The notes under the pieces: model-generated | What the model was told of the DNA's origin: nothing | Database searches by the model: none | What the model saw: only the letters and a program-made list of their open reading frames with translations | Part shown: piece by piece, positions 23,506-32,125 of the stretch | Layout: every line of letters begins with the position of its first letter | How positions within the stretch are numbered: position 1 is the first letter of the stretch | Program-made: the position numbers and the translations under genes | Assembly (NCBI RefSeq): GCF_006864425.1 | Contig: NZ_QHLI01000023.1 | Span: 1 to 42,612, forward strand | Source: Campylobacter troglodytis | GTDB taxonomy: Bacteria; Campylobacterota; Campylobacteria; Campylobacterales; Campylobacteraceae | DNA length: 42,612 bases | Direction of reading: 5' to 3'

Positions 23506-26500
23506 ATGTATCGCCTAGCCATCAACCGCCCCATCACTACCCTTATGTTTTTCTTAGCCCTTATCGTCTTTGGCTTTATCTCCGCCTTTACTATGCCTGT
23601 GAATTTGTTTCCAAGCGTTAGCATACCGCTTGTTAAGGTAACGGCGGTTGTGAATGGGGATTTGAGCTTTGTTGAGAGCAAAATCACAAAGGAAATCGAA
23701 AACGCTTTAAGCGAGATAGATGGCATAAAGACCATAAATTCAAGCAGCTTTGATAATTTTAGCGTTAGTTTTATTGAATTTGAGTTGAGTAAAAACCTTG
23801 AAATTGCAGCAAACGATGTACGTGATAAAATCGGCGCATTAAGCCTTCCTGTAAAGCCAAAAATCGAAAAAGTGCCATCGGATAGCGGTGCTAGCATAAG
23901 CCTTTTTATAAGAAGCAAAAATAACGATAGCCTCAATCTTATGCGCAGTATAGACGAAAAATTAAAGCCCTTTTTGCAACGCGTAAATGGGGTAGGAAAG
24001 ATCGAGCAAGTGGGCTTTTTAAAGCCACAAATCCGCATTGAGCTTGACCCTGTGAAACTTAGCAAATACCACTTAAACGCCCTTGATGTCGCAAATATCA
24101 TAAAAAGCCAAAACTTTAAACAGGCACTTGGCGAGCTTGAAAACGCGGAAAGCATTTACATAGTCAAGGGCTATTTTGAGGCTGTGAGTTTGCAGGAATT
24201 AGAGAGTTTAAGGCTAATGCCCGGTGTGTTTTTAAGCGATGTGGCAAGCATTAAGCAAGGATATGAGGATAAAAAGCAAGTGGCGATTTTAGAAAATGAG
24301 GGCGTGCTGCTTGAAATAGGCAAGGTTAGCGGCTACAACGCGCTAAAAATGATCCAAAATGTCAAGGAAAATTTAAATCAGCTTCAAATTCTAGCAGGTG
24401 AAAACATAGAGATAAGGGTCGTGTTTGACAAAAGCCAAAACATCACAAAGCATCTTATGCAAGTTGTTGAGGATATGATCTTAGGCATAGTTTTAACTGT
24501 GATCATAGTTTTTTTGTTTTTAAGAAATCTATCAGCTACCATCATAGCCTCCATAGCCATACCCACCTCCATTATAGCAACCTTTTTTCTCATCGATATA
24601 ATGGGCTTTGATCTAAACCGCTTGACCTTCATCGCACTAACCTTAAGCATAGGCATCTTCGTTGATGATGCCATAGTTGTCATTGAAAATATCTCTAAAA
24701 AAGCACACACCCTACCGCCACTAAAAGCCGCATTTGAGGGCATACAAGAGATAGGTTATAGCGTTTTAAGCATTAGCGTTGTTTTGCTTTGCGTGTTTAT
24801 CCCCATTTCTTATATGGACAGCGTTCCCGGGCTTTTCTTTAATGCCCTTGGCATAAGCGTTGCAAGCGGTGTTGTGGTAAGCTTTTTAGTAGCTGTTTTT
24901 CTCATACCTGCTGTGAGTGCTAGATTTTTAAATTCAAAAGAGGGTGCTTTTTGGCACAAAAGCGAGCCTTTTTATCAAAGGGGAGAGCAGCTTTATCAAA
25001 AATTACTTGCCAAAATCCTTGCAAACAAGGCTAAATTCATACTGGCTAGCCTTGTAGTAGTGGGACTTTGTGCCTTTTTGGGAACCCGGCTTGGGCTTGA
25101 TTTCTTGCCTATGGAGGATGACAGCGAATTTCAGGTGCAATTAGAGCACAAAGAGGATGTGAGCTTGGAGGCTATGCAAAAAATCTCTTATGAGATCTTG
25201 CAAAGGGTTAAGGCTGATGAGAGTGTGGATTATGCGTATTTGCTTGTGGGTTACACGGACGCAAAGGAAAGCAAAAAGGCTAAGATTTATGTGAAATTAA
25301 AGCCTTTGAGCGAGAGAAAATACCGTCAAAGAAAGATTGTGTCGCAGTTTCGTGCGAATTTGCAAAATGATAAGCTAAAAATAAAAGTGCTTGAAATACC
25401 CAAATTTGACGGGGCTGGGGTTGATTACCCTGTGCAGTTTCTCGTTCTTGGCGATGATATGGAGGCGATTTTAGCAGCAAGTGACAGAGCAAAAGCCCTG
25501 CTAGCAGAGCATAAAGAAATTAGCGATTTAGATGATAATGGCAATTCCAAAAAGGGCGAGGTAAGCGTGCAAATCAATAGAGAGCTTGCCAAAAAGCTAA
25601 ATGTCAGCATGGAGTATGTGGCTGGGGTTTTGGGCTACTCGTTCGGGCAGCTTAGTGTGGGAAGTATGGATATAGGGGCTAGCAAGGATGACATAGTGCT
25701 TAGCTTTGATAGCAAATTCAAGCAAGACATTGAGGCACTAAAAAGAATTCAAATAAAAAGCAATGAGGGCGTGGTTTTGGAGCTCTCTTCCGTTGTGGAT
25801 TTTGCCTACAAAGAGGACTTGGGAGTGATAAATCGCTACAACAAAAGCCGCAGCGTTAAAATCACCGCTAGCATTGATGGTATCTCGCTTGGGGATGTAA
25901 AAAGTCTTTTAGAAGACAACAAAAACGAGATTTTGGGCGAAAACTCAAAGCTAAGCCACGCATTTTCGGGCTTTATAAGGATGCTTGGAGAAACGGTCGA
26001 TGGCTTCATAGTCTCCATAGCCTTGGGGCTTGTACTGATTTACTTAGTCCTTGCCGCACTTTATGAAAGCCTTATATTGCCCCTTGTCATAATGATAACA
26101 ATGCCTCTAGCCTTTGCAGGGGCGTGCTTTGGGCTATTTATCACGGGCAATAACTTCTCGCTTTTTGTCCTAGTTGCCATCATCTTACTCTTTGGAATGG
26201 TAGGCAAAAACGCCATCTTGCTTGTGGATGTAGCCAACCGCAAATGCCACGAGGGCTTAGAACCTGACGCAGCACTTTTGGAGGCTGGAAAGGCAAGACT
26301 TCGTGCCATTTTGATGACTACCTTTGCGATGATTTTTGCAATGCTTCCTTTGGCTGTGAGCCACGGTGCAGGCTATGAGGGCAACTCACCTATGGCAATA
26401 GCCGTGATTTTTGGGCTTATAAGCTCCACAGCCTTAACCTTGCTAGTAGTGCCAGCTTTGTTTCGCTTCGCGTGGATGGTAGATAGTAAATTACGCAAAA

Positions 26501-26523
26501 TTTATGAGAGGGAGAAGATTTAG
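23506..26523 (+). CDS. cmeF: RND multidrug efflux pump, inner-membrane component of CmeDEF
   Basis: Proton-driven RND transporter of 1005 residues in the usual two-fold layout: TM1 (about 10-27), periplasmic domain, TM2-6 (about 325-470), TM7 and second periplasmic domain, TM8-12 (about 825-995). The proton-relay Asp pair is in TM4 (SIGIFVDDAIVVIENI) and the conserved Lys in TM10 (FGMVGKNAILLVD). Length matches C. jejuni CmeF (1005, as I recall), which pairs with CmeD and CmeE. Here it is separated from cmeDE by the RM operon and must use its own promoter or read-through. ATG 23506 follows AAAGGAAAG. Inverted copies of a structured repeat bracket the gene. Confidence 0.88.
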   Translation: MYRLAINRPITTLMFFLALIVFGFISAFTMPVNLFPSVSIPLVKVTAVVNGDLSFVESKITKEIENALSEIDGIKTINSSSFDNFSVSFIEFELSKNLEIAANDVRDKIGALSLPVKPKIEKVPSDSGASISLFIRSKNNDSLNLMRSIDEKLKPFLQRVNGVGKIEQVGFLKPQIRIELDPVKLSKYHLNALDVANIIKSQNFKQALGELENAESIYIVKGYFEAVSLQELESLRLMPGVFLSDVASIKQGYEDKKQVAILENEGVLLEIGKVSGYNALKMIQNVKENLNQLQILAGENIEIRVVFDKSQNITKHLMQVVEDMILGIVLTVIIVFLFLRNLSATIIASIAIPTSIIATFFLIDIMGFDLNRLTFIALTLSIGIFVDDAIVVIENISKKAHTLPPLKAAFEGIQEIGYSVLSISVVLLCVFIPISYMDSVPGLFFNALGISVASGVVVSFLVAVFLIPAVSARFLNSKEGAFWHKSEPFYQRGEQLYQKLLAKILANKAKFILASLVVVGLCAFLGTRLGLDFLPMEDDSEFQVQLEHKEDVSLEAMQKISYEILQRVKADESVDYAYLLVGYTDAKESKKAKIYVKLKPLSERKYRQRKIVSQFRANLQNDKLKIKVLEIPKFDGAGVDYPVQFLVLGDDMEAILAASDRAKALLAEHKEISDLDDNGNSKKGEVSVQINRELAKKLNVSMEYVAGVLGYSFGQLSVGSMDIGASKDDIVLSFDSKFKQDIEALKRIQIKSNEGVVLELSSVVDFAYKEDLGVINRYNKSRSVKITASIDGISLGDVKSLLEDNKNEILGENSKLSHAFSGFIRMLGETVDGFIVSIALGLVLIYLVLAALYESLILPLVIMITMPLAFAGACFGLFITGNNFSLFVLVAIILLFGMVGKNAILLVDVANRKCHEGLEPDAALLEAGKARLRAILMTTFAMIFAMLPLAVSHGAGYEGNSPMAIAVIFGLISSTALTLLVVPALFRFAWMVDSKLRKIYEREKI

Positions 26524-26566
26524 TGATTATGGCTTGGCTTTTAAGTGTTTTTAATTTTTGGGGTTT

Positions 26567-26761
26567 CTTGTGAATTTTAACATTTTTTGCATAAAAAATT
26601 CACAAGGCTGGCTCGGCTTTGGGCTATAAAATGATTTTTGTGCGTTCGGCAGACCGCTATCGCTTTTAGTCTAGCCTTCACGCACAAAAATCATTTTCTA
26701 ACTCCAAATCCTGTGCCTTAAATTGTAAATTCACGGAAAATTCACGCAAGCGTGAATTTTC
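26567..26761 (-). repeat. Three-hairpin structured element downstream of cmeF, inverted copy
   Basis: Stem 3: CTTGTGAATTTT (26567-26578) with AAAATTCACAAG (26595-26606). Stem 2: AAAATGATTTTTGTGCG with CGCACAAAAATCATTTT (about 26629-26697), enclosing on the minus strand AGACTAAAAGCGATAGCGGTCT. Stem 1: GAAAATTCACG (26736-26746) with CGTGAATTTTC (26751-26761). Read on the minus strand, order and linkers match 23270-23472, including ATAGCC-AAAG-CGAGCC and GCCTTGTGAATTTTTTA. It begins 44 bp after the cmeF stop. Partial further homology continues to about 26855. Confidence 0.75.
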
Positions 26762-26940
26762 GCTTTATGTTAAGTATTTAAAGATTGAGTTTTGCAAATT
26801 TTTTAAGTTAAATTCAGGCTTTTTCTAAATTTTCACTTTGATTTCATCATTTAAAAAATTTAATTTTGTGAATTTTGCTAGCACAATAGATCTTAAATTC
26901 AAAACTCGCACTAAATATTTTAAGGCAAAAAGTCTAAATT

Positions 26941-27931
26941 TTAGCCTTTTAGCTTATCCAGCCTTTCTTTTGACATTTGGGTAAAATCTTGCAAGGTTTT
27001 TTGGTAATTTTTTTGCCAACCAGCCTTAACTACAAAGTTATCTATAAACTCACAACCCCCCCCCCCCATACGATAGCAAATAGAAGCGTCTATAAAAATG
27101 AGGCTAGGAACTTGCAAGAGCTTGCATAAATGCACATTGCTTGTATCTACGCTGATGAAATAATCAAGGCTTAAACTCATACTCGTCAAAGAGGCTATGC
27201 TATCATCATTTATAAAGGTGCGGACATTTTGGCTTTCATTGAGCTGAAATTGTATGGGATTTTGCTTAAAATTTAACAGAATAAACAAGAATTCAGAGTA
27301 AGTCCTGCCAAGCTCAAAGGCGAGATCTAGCCAACTTTTTAGAAAAAAATTATTTGCTTTTGATGTGCTGTGAGTTGAAAAGGCATTTATGCCGATGATC
27401 TTTTTGTATGGAAAATCCACGCTTTTGTAGAATTTATCCATCAAGCTCCTATCCTTTGGTAAGTAATCTTTTATCTTGTCAGAGTTGATTTTAGCGATAT
27501 TTGTGTCATAGTGTTTAGCGTCTATGGCACGAACTAGCTTTAAATGTATATCGCTAAAATGCTTTTTGCCCCTAAAAAATGGGGTGGGACAGCTTAAATT
27601 TTTAGAACTAAGGCTTATAAAATGAGGCAAAACGATTAGCTTTTTAAAGCCAAGTTTTTTAAGATAGCGAAAAAATGAGCCTTTTCTGCGTGTGCTTATG
27701 AGTATGTCGGGTTTCATAAGCAGAAGCTTGCTCGAACGAAGTTTGGTTAGAATTTATGATGGTGTCAATAAAGCCTATCTTGCTAAAAAAATTCAAGGCT
27801 GTGTGAGGGTAATAATACAAAATCTCATCTTGAGGGTAAAGCGATTTTAGGGCATAAAGCACCTTTAAATCCACCAAGGCGTCTCCAAGCCCACCTATGT
27901 AGCCGTGTCCGTGAAATATGATTTTTCTCAT
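26941..27931 (-). pseudogene. GT9-family (heptosyltransferase-like) glycosyltransferase, frameshifted, with G12 tract
   Basis: Two overlapping minus-strand frames make one gene. The first (27931-27659) gives the GT9 N-terminus: FHGHGYIGGLGDALVDLKVLYALKSLYP, with a good AAAGGA site before its ATG. The second (usable from about 27735, ATG at 27717) supplies the rest, including DYFISVDTSNVHLCKLLQVPSLIF (the GT9 sugar-nucleotide site, near residue 185 of that frame) and the end. The frame change falls between 27770 and 27700, with no homopolymer there. Near the C-terminus a run of twelve G (27067-27056) encodes GGGG and is in frame. GT9 enzymes add sugars to lipooligosaccharide or glycans. It is either a pseudogene or two coupled fragments; phase variation is likely at the G tract. 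Confidence 0.65.
27056..27067 (-). repeat. Homopolymeric G12 tract (phase-variation site)
   Basis: Twelve C on the plus strand, twelve G in the coding strand of the GT9-like gene. In Campylobacter, poly-G runs of 8 or more vary in length and switch surface-glycan genes. Confidence 0.75.
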
Positions 27932-28393
27932 TTTTGTCCTTTTGTTATGAAAAGATGCTGAAATTATAACAAAGAACGCACCTTGTGAGTATCTGAGAAT
28001 AATGAAGGGTATGATAAAATGCCTTGAAGCTGTGAATTTTATTTATGCATGGATTATATTTAGGAATTATCATTTCGCAATGTCGCCCAGCACTCAAAGG
28101 CTTGTAAGTCTTGCGTTCTAAAAAGCCATTGCATATGATAATTAAAAGATCTAAGCTAAAACAAGCTGTCCACTAGGCAAAAAGATTTAAATTCGGCAAG
28201 ATACATTTGCATAAAATGATTAGCTCAAACGCAAACCCCTACACACAACAAAGCTTGAGATTTTTGCTACACTCAGTAGGGAGTTTTCAATGAGTTTTCA
28301 AAAGAATCAATTCTGCTTCTCAAAGCAAAACTTTTCATTAGTTTATAAATTGCCAAAGCTACTGCAATAGAATATAAATGAGCAATTTTAACG
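27932..28393. other. Gene-poor intergenic region
   Basis: No supported gene. A 24-codon minus-strand ORF (28134-28060) has protein-like composition (MQWLFRTQDLQAFECW) but no ribosome binding site and is probably debris. Confidence 0.35.
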
Positions 28394-28463
28394 GTTTAAA
28401 CACTTTGTAAAAAATGTTTAAACAACTGTTAAAAGACACTGTGATAACTGCACTTATCACAGT
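28394..28463 (-). terminator. Two hairpins downstream of the iron-binding protein gene
   Basis: ACTGTGATAA (28438-28447) pairs with TTATCACAGT (28454-28463), loop CTGCAC; GTTTAAACA (28394-28402) pairs with TGTTTAAAC (28415-28423). On the minus strand the first is followed by TCTTTT, so termination of the upstream gene is likely. Confidence 0.5.
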
Positions 28464-28519
28464 TAAAAAGCATCAAGTTTTGCTGAAATTATGACACGGC
28501 CCTAGCAAGGGCTAATAGC

Positions 28520-29494
28520 TTATTTAAAGCCTATTTCTTTGTAAATTTCTTTTGCCTTTGAAACATTTGCTATGATCTTGCTTATTGAGATCTCATCCTC
28601 TTTGAAGGCTCCAAAGTTTTTTATGGTAGGATTAAGCTCGACATCCTTTCTAACAGGATAAAAATAGCTTGAATTCATAAAAATTTGCTGTGCTTCCTTG
28701 CTTAGCATAAATTCCATAAAGCTTTGGGCTAATTTTTTGTTCTTGCTCTTTTTATTCATAGCCACAGCCTCTATGTTTATATGAGCTCCCCTTGAATCTT
28801 GATTTGGAAAGATGATTTGCAAGGAATCGCCCACTTTTTTCTCATCCTTTTTGTCTGAGTTAATCAAACGAGCTATGTAATAGTGATTCATCACGACAAA
28901 TTGACCCTTTTTTTCTACAAGCTGCTTTGCTTGGTCCCTATCTCCTCCTTGAGGCTCCATAGCTAGATTATTCAAAAGCCCACTTGCCCATTCTTTTGCC
29001 TTTGCTTCGCCCTCATTTGCTATTATGGAGGCAAGTAAGGTGATGCTATAACCTGCACTAGCACTTCTCATCAATACCTTGCCCTTTAATTCAGGCTTTG
29101 CTAGATCCTCGTAATTTTTGATTAAATTTTTATTTATCTTAGCCTTTTTATCAAAGGCAACTATCCTTGCTCTTTTCCCAAAGGCAAAGACCTCTTTGTC
29201 CCTTAAATGTGCTGGGACAAGCTCCTCTAAGCTCTTTGATTTTATAGAGCTAAGAACCTTGGCTTCTTTGACCTTGGCTACATTTGAAAGATCTGATATG
29301 ATAAAAACATCGCCTTCCTTCTTTGCCTTTTCTATAAGCTCGTCAAGCTTGCCATTGCTTTGAATGATCTTAGCATTGTTTTGGCTTTCAAAAAGGGCTA
29401 CAAGCTCAGCATTTAAGGCTCTTGGACTTAGAATATGAAGCTCATTTGCCAACAAAAATGTTCCTAAGAAAAATAAGAAATAAATTTTCTTCAT
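28520..29494 (-). CDS. Periplasmic ferric-iron-binding protein of an ABC transporter (cFbpA-like)
   Basis: Solute-binding protein of 324 residues with a clear signal peptide (MKKIYFLFFLGTFLLA, cleavage before NELHIL). It fits the FbpA/AfuA Fe3+-binding family: DVFIISDLSNVAKVKEAKVL, AKPELKGKVLMRSASAGYS, and the adjacent iron-ligand tyrosines in VMNHYYIARL. ATG 29494 is preferred over the 21-codon-longer ORF because AAAGGAAG lies just upstream and the signal peptide starts there. It would deliver ferric iron to an FbpB/FbpC permease, but no permease or ATPase gene lies beside it here. A palindrome with an embedded -10 box upstream may be a Fur-type operator. Confidence 0.83.
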   Translation of the reverse strand: MKKIYFLFFLGTFLLANELHILSPRALNAELVALFESQNNAKIIQSNGKLDELIEKAKKEGDVFIISDLSNVAKVKEAKVLSSIKSKSLEELVPAHLRDKEVFAFGKRARIVAFDKKAKINKNLIKNYEDLAKPELKGKVLMRSASAGYSITLLASIIANEGEAKAKEWASGLLNNLAMEPQGGDRDQAKQLVEKKGQFVVMNHYYIARLINSDKKDEKKVGDSLQIIFPNQDSRGAHINIEAVAMNKKSKNKKLAQSFMEFMLSKEAQQIFMNSSYFYPVRKDVELNPTIKNFGAFKEDEISISKIIANVSKAKEIYKEIGFK

Positions 29495-29562
29495 TTGTCT
29501 TCCTTTCACTAAATTTATAATAAACAAAATCATATTTAATTTTTCTTTAAAATACACTTAAA

Positions 29563-29579
29563 GCTTAATTATATTAAGC
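29563..29579 (-). promoter_or_regulatory. Palindromic promoter/operator upstream of the iron-binding protein
   Basis: GCTTAAT-TAT-ATTAAGC is a perfect 17-bp palindrome; the minus strand TATAAT (29573-29568) is its centre. It is placed 70-85 bp before the ATG. A Fur site is the obvious guess given the gene, but I did not match it to a measured Fur consensus. Confidence 0.4.
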
Positions 29580-29676
29580 AATTTTGATATAAATTCACAA
29601 ATGATACATAGAGTTATTAAAGAATTTATGTAGTTTTTGTTGAGTTTGAAAATGTAGTTTTGTAATCTTAAAAGAA

Positions 29677-30753
29677 TTAAATTTGCCTTGTCTTTTTATA
29701 AAATACAAAGCCACTTGCTAAGATGAGGACAAGTATAGGCACTATGAGGCCAAGTTCAGGGCTAAAAAGACCGTTTTGCGTGAATTTGTTTAATAGATAA
29801 AGTAAGCCCCAAAGTAAGAGGGTGCAAAGAAAAAAGATAAAGCCTAAAAAGGCTAGATTATAAAACCTTGCTATGCTTGGGAAAAATACATACAAAATCA
29901 AAAGCAAAAATGGAGCAAAAAATGGTGTAAAAAGAAGCCTGTAAAGCTCTGTTCTTATTAAATTAGTATTAACATTTTGTTTGTAAAAGGCAAGAAAGCT
30001 TAAAGCGCCGTCTAAGATAGAATACTGGCTTTGATTTACCACGCTTTCAATGATCCTAGGCTTAAAGCCACTTAAAGCCTCTATGTTTTCAATCTTTTGC
30101 ACACTTAAACCTTCTCCAAAAAGCTCTAAATTCTTAGGCATTGCTATGAATTCTCCTTCTTCTAAGAGCCAAGCATTGTCCTTAAAAACAGCACTTTTAA
30201 CAGTGCTAAGTCTTTTTAATGCAAAGTCCTCAATGCTAAAAATTTTCATCATCTGCACCCTCTCATCAAGGCTTTCAAGCCTTTGAATGTAGATGAATTT
30301 ATCATCATATTTTAAGAAGATATCCTCACTTTGTGCTGAGATTTTAGAATTTCTTAGTATGCTATATTGATAATCCTCAGCATAAGCAAAGGGAGTGAAA
30401 TTAAGCCCCACAAACACAGCAGAAAAAAACAAGGCCCAAAAAAAAGGATAAGCTATAACTTGCTTTTTGCTAAGTCCAAGTGCGTAAAAGCTTACTAGCT
30501 CGTTACTTCTAACAAGTGAGCTTAGAGAAAGTATGAGGGCAAAGACAAGAGAAAGGGGCAAAACATAGCTAGTAGCTACGCAAAAGACAAAAAGCACATA
30601 AAGCAAGATTAAATTTGCTGAATTTGGTAGCTCCTTGTAATTTACAAGTAAATCAACAACCACAAAAAAGCCAGCAAGAGAAAGAAAGATGATAAAAAAG
30701 CTCTTTAAATAAATACCTGAGATAAAACGAAAAAAAACAGAATTAATGCCCAT
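29677..30753 (-). CDS. LptF/LptG-family permease of the lipopolysaccharide export complex
   Basis: Inner-membrane protein of 358 residues in the YjgP/YjgQ (LptF/LptG) family. Layout: three N-terminal helices (about 12-33, 45-70, 98-120), with the conserved loop SLVRSNELVSFYALGLSKKQV (about 83-103) that contacts the LptB ATPase; a periplasmic beta-jellyroll (about 125-250); then three C-terminal helices (about 275-352). LptF, LptG and LptB2 extract lipooligosaccharide from the inner membrane and pass it to LptC/A/D. Which of the two paralogues it is cannot be settled here. ATG 30753 starts MGINSVFFRF. The gene is single, upstream of the iron-binding gene by 180 bp, without obvious coupling. 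Confidence 0.85.
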   Translation of the reverse strand: MGINSVFFRFISGIYLKSFFIIFLSLAGFFVVVDLLVNYKELPNSANLILLYVLFVFCVATSYVLPLSLVFALILSLSSLVRSNELVSFYALGLSKKQVIAYPFFWALFFSAVFVGLNFTPFAYAEDYQYSILRNSKISAQSEDIFLKYDDKFIYIQRLESLDERVQMMKIFSIEDFALKRLSTVKSAVFKDNAWLLEEGEFIAMPKNLELFGEGLSVQKIENIEALSGFKPRIIESVVNQSQYSILDGALSFLAFYKQNVNTNLIRTELYRLLFTPFFAPFLLLILYVFFPSIARFYNLAFLGFIFFLCTLLLWGLLYLLNKFTQNGLFSPELGLIVPILVLILASGFVFYKKTRQI

Positions 30754-30892
30754 ATTTTGTAGCCTTTTTGTTGATAAAATTCACAAGAAATTCAAGCTTT
30801 TAAATTTATAAGTAATTTTCTTGTTTTAAATTTTACTTTATTTCCTCAAAAATTCTTTTCTAAAAAGAGTTGATTTTAGCATAATATTTTTG

Positions 30893-30944
30893 TCTCAATT
30901 AAACTTAATAGAATTTTGGCTTATCAATATTTAATAAATTTTTA
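30893..30944. mobile_element. End fragment of an older IS1595-type copy
   Basis: CTCAATTAAACTTAATAG and TTATCAATATTTAATAAAT match the C-terminal ends of other relics (for example 15255-15287). It abuts the next relic at 30945, suggesting one element inserted into another. Confidence 0.45.
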
Positions 30945-31109
30945 GGCTCAAGATACTCTAATAAGATTTTCTATTATCAACTTTAATAAATTTTGATGAG
31001 AATTTTGTCCTAAAGTTTTGGCATTATATTTAAATTTTGTTTCTTTTAAATGAAGGACAAAATTTTTTCTTTTAAGCTCCCTAATTTAGCAAGTCGGAAT
31101 TTCGCATAT

Positions 31110-31149
31110 CCCCTTTTACTGCACAGTTGCAAGAGTACGAAGCAAAAAC
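31110..31149 (-). repeat. Short insert F in the IS relic, after IEN
   Basis: Minus strand TTTTTGCTTCGTACTCTTGC to AACTGTGCAGTAAAAG, between AAT and GGGGATATGCG. The uninterrupted family reading is ENFWG-YAKF. Confidence 0.6.
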
Positions 31150-31225
31150 ATTTTCTATGTCATTGATGTGCTTGTGTTTCTTTGCAAACTCGAATTTTGC
31201 GTGTTTTATCCTGTAATGTGCTTTT

Positions 31226-31267
31226 GCTCCTTCCATTACGCAACTGCGAGTGAAGCGAAGCAAAAAA
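31226..31267 (-). repeat. Short insert E in the IS relic, after VD
   Basis: Minus strand TTTTTTGCTTCGCTTCACTC to GCAGTTGCGTAATGGAA, between GTG-GAT and GGA-GCA. Here the insert is 36 nt and keeps the frame. Same codon as insert C at 11612-11654. Confidence 0.6.
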
Positions 31268-31412
31268 TCCACCAAGGCACAGTAGGATTTGAAGCTTTTA
31301 TGTAAATTTCACCTTCTTTAAGCTCTGCAAAGTCCTTTATTATAGGTAGCAATTCTTTGATTAAGCAGTGTTTGACAACCTAGATATAATCATTAGCCTA
31401 GAGTTTTAGTAT

Positions 31413-31455
31413 TCTTTCTCGCAAAATTATAAGACGCGTGGCACGGAGTAAAAAA
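31413..31455 (-). repeat. Short insert G in the IS relic, N-terminal site
   Basis: Minus strand TTTTTTACTCCGTGCCACGC to TCTTATAATTTTGCGAGAAAG. It follows AAGTA-TTT as insert D does; relic 1 shows the same site uninterrupted (GAAGTATTTCGCCC at about 1943). Confidence 0.5.
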
Positions 31456-31623
31456 TACTTTAAAATTCCTTAAAATTTTTTTAGAAATTCAAAATGGACT
31501 ATGTATTTGTTTTTCATAGGTGCAATCATAACTTAAAAACCCTTTGGTTTAAGTTTAATTGAGCCTTTCATTTTATTTTCACAGTTTAAAATGATATTGT
31601 ATTAAATTCAAGCATCTTGATCC

Positions 31624-32125
31624 ATAAAATTCAACACTTTTTAAAAAAATCCTCTTAAACTGTGTCTTAGAATTTAAGAACTAAAAGGTATGACCTTGTA
31701 AGTGTGAGCCTAGCAAAGAAGCTTAAAAATTCACACAAAGTAGTGAATTTATAGCTTACCTTTAATTTATAAACTTTTTTAATAAAATTCCAACAAAGGC
31801 TTGATATATTTCGCTATGCTTAGAAGCCAAAAAATCTCAAAAAAGAGATATTTCAATTTCTGCAAAAGCTCGATATAACAATGTGGCTCAAAATGATAAT
31901 ATAAAAGAAAATTCACAAAATTAAATTCTTGTTATTTTAAGCGTGTAATAAGAATGTGCGAATTTATGGCAAAATGCCTTGAATTTATGGCCTCTTCGTC
32001 CGTAGGCTCAAAATGATAAAAAGCTACTTGGCTAGATGAAAGCAAACTAAATTTAATGCTTTTTAATTCTATTACAAGCTTAAAACTCTTGGTTTTAAAG
32101 CCTTAAAGGCTTTAAAACAGTAAAA
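31624..32125. other. Intergenic region with a decayed inverted-repeat element
   Basis: No gene. At about 31795-31900 a degraded relative of the 14.4-kb repeat can be seen (CTCAAAAAAGAGATATTTC, then AGCTCGATATAACA and GGCTCAAAATGATA). Confidence 0.4.

Larger units (their letters stand above)
30945..31623 (-). mobile_element. Decayed IS1595-type element with three short inserts
   Basis: Starts GGCTCAAGATACTC and ends near CATCTTGATCC, with an inner TTGAGCC at 31559-31565. The minus strand carries transposase pieces: N-terminal end, LPIIKDFAEL (about 31330), VDF, HYRIKHAKFEFAKKHKHINDIEN (31205-31150), then YAKFRLAKLG (about 31105-31076) and a frameshifted C-terminus. Insert E (31226-31267) follows VD, F (31110-31149) follows IEN, G (about 31413-31455) follows the N-terminal KYF; each occupies a site also used or left empty in other relics. 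No target duplication is visible. Confidence 0.65.

Noticed and set aside
23460-24155. 231-codon minus-strand ORF opposite cmeF, and similar antisense ORFs over gatB, kgtP and lepA
   Set aside because: Shadows of strongly coding plus- or minus-strand genes; composition follows the sense gene and no start signals were found.
28060-28134. 24-codon minus-strand ORF with protein-like composition
   Set aside because: No ribosome binding site or promoter and an in-frame stop shortly upstream; possibly gene debris, but not supportable.
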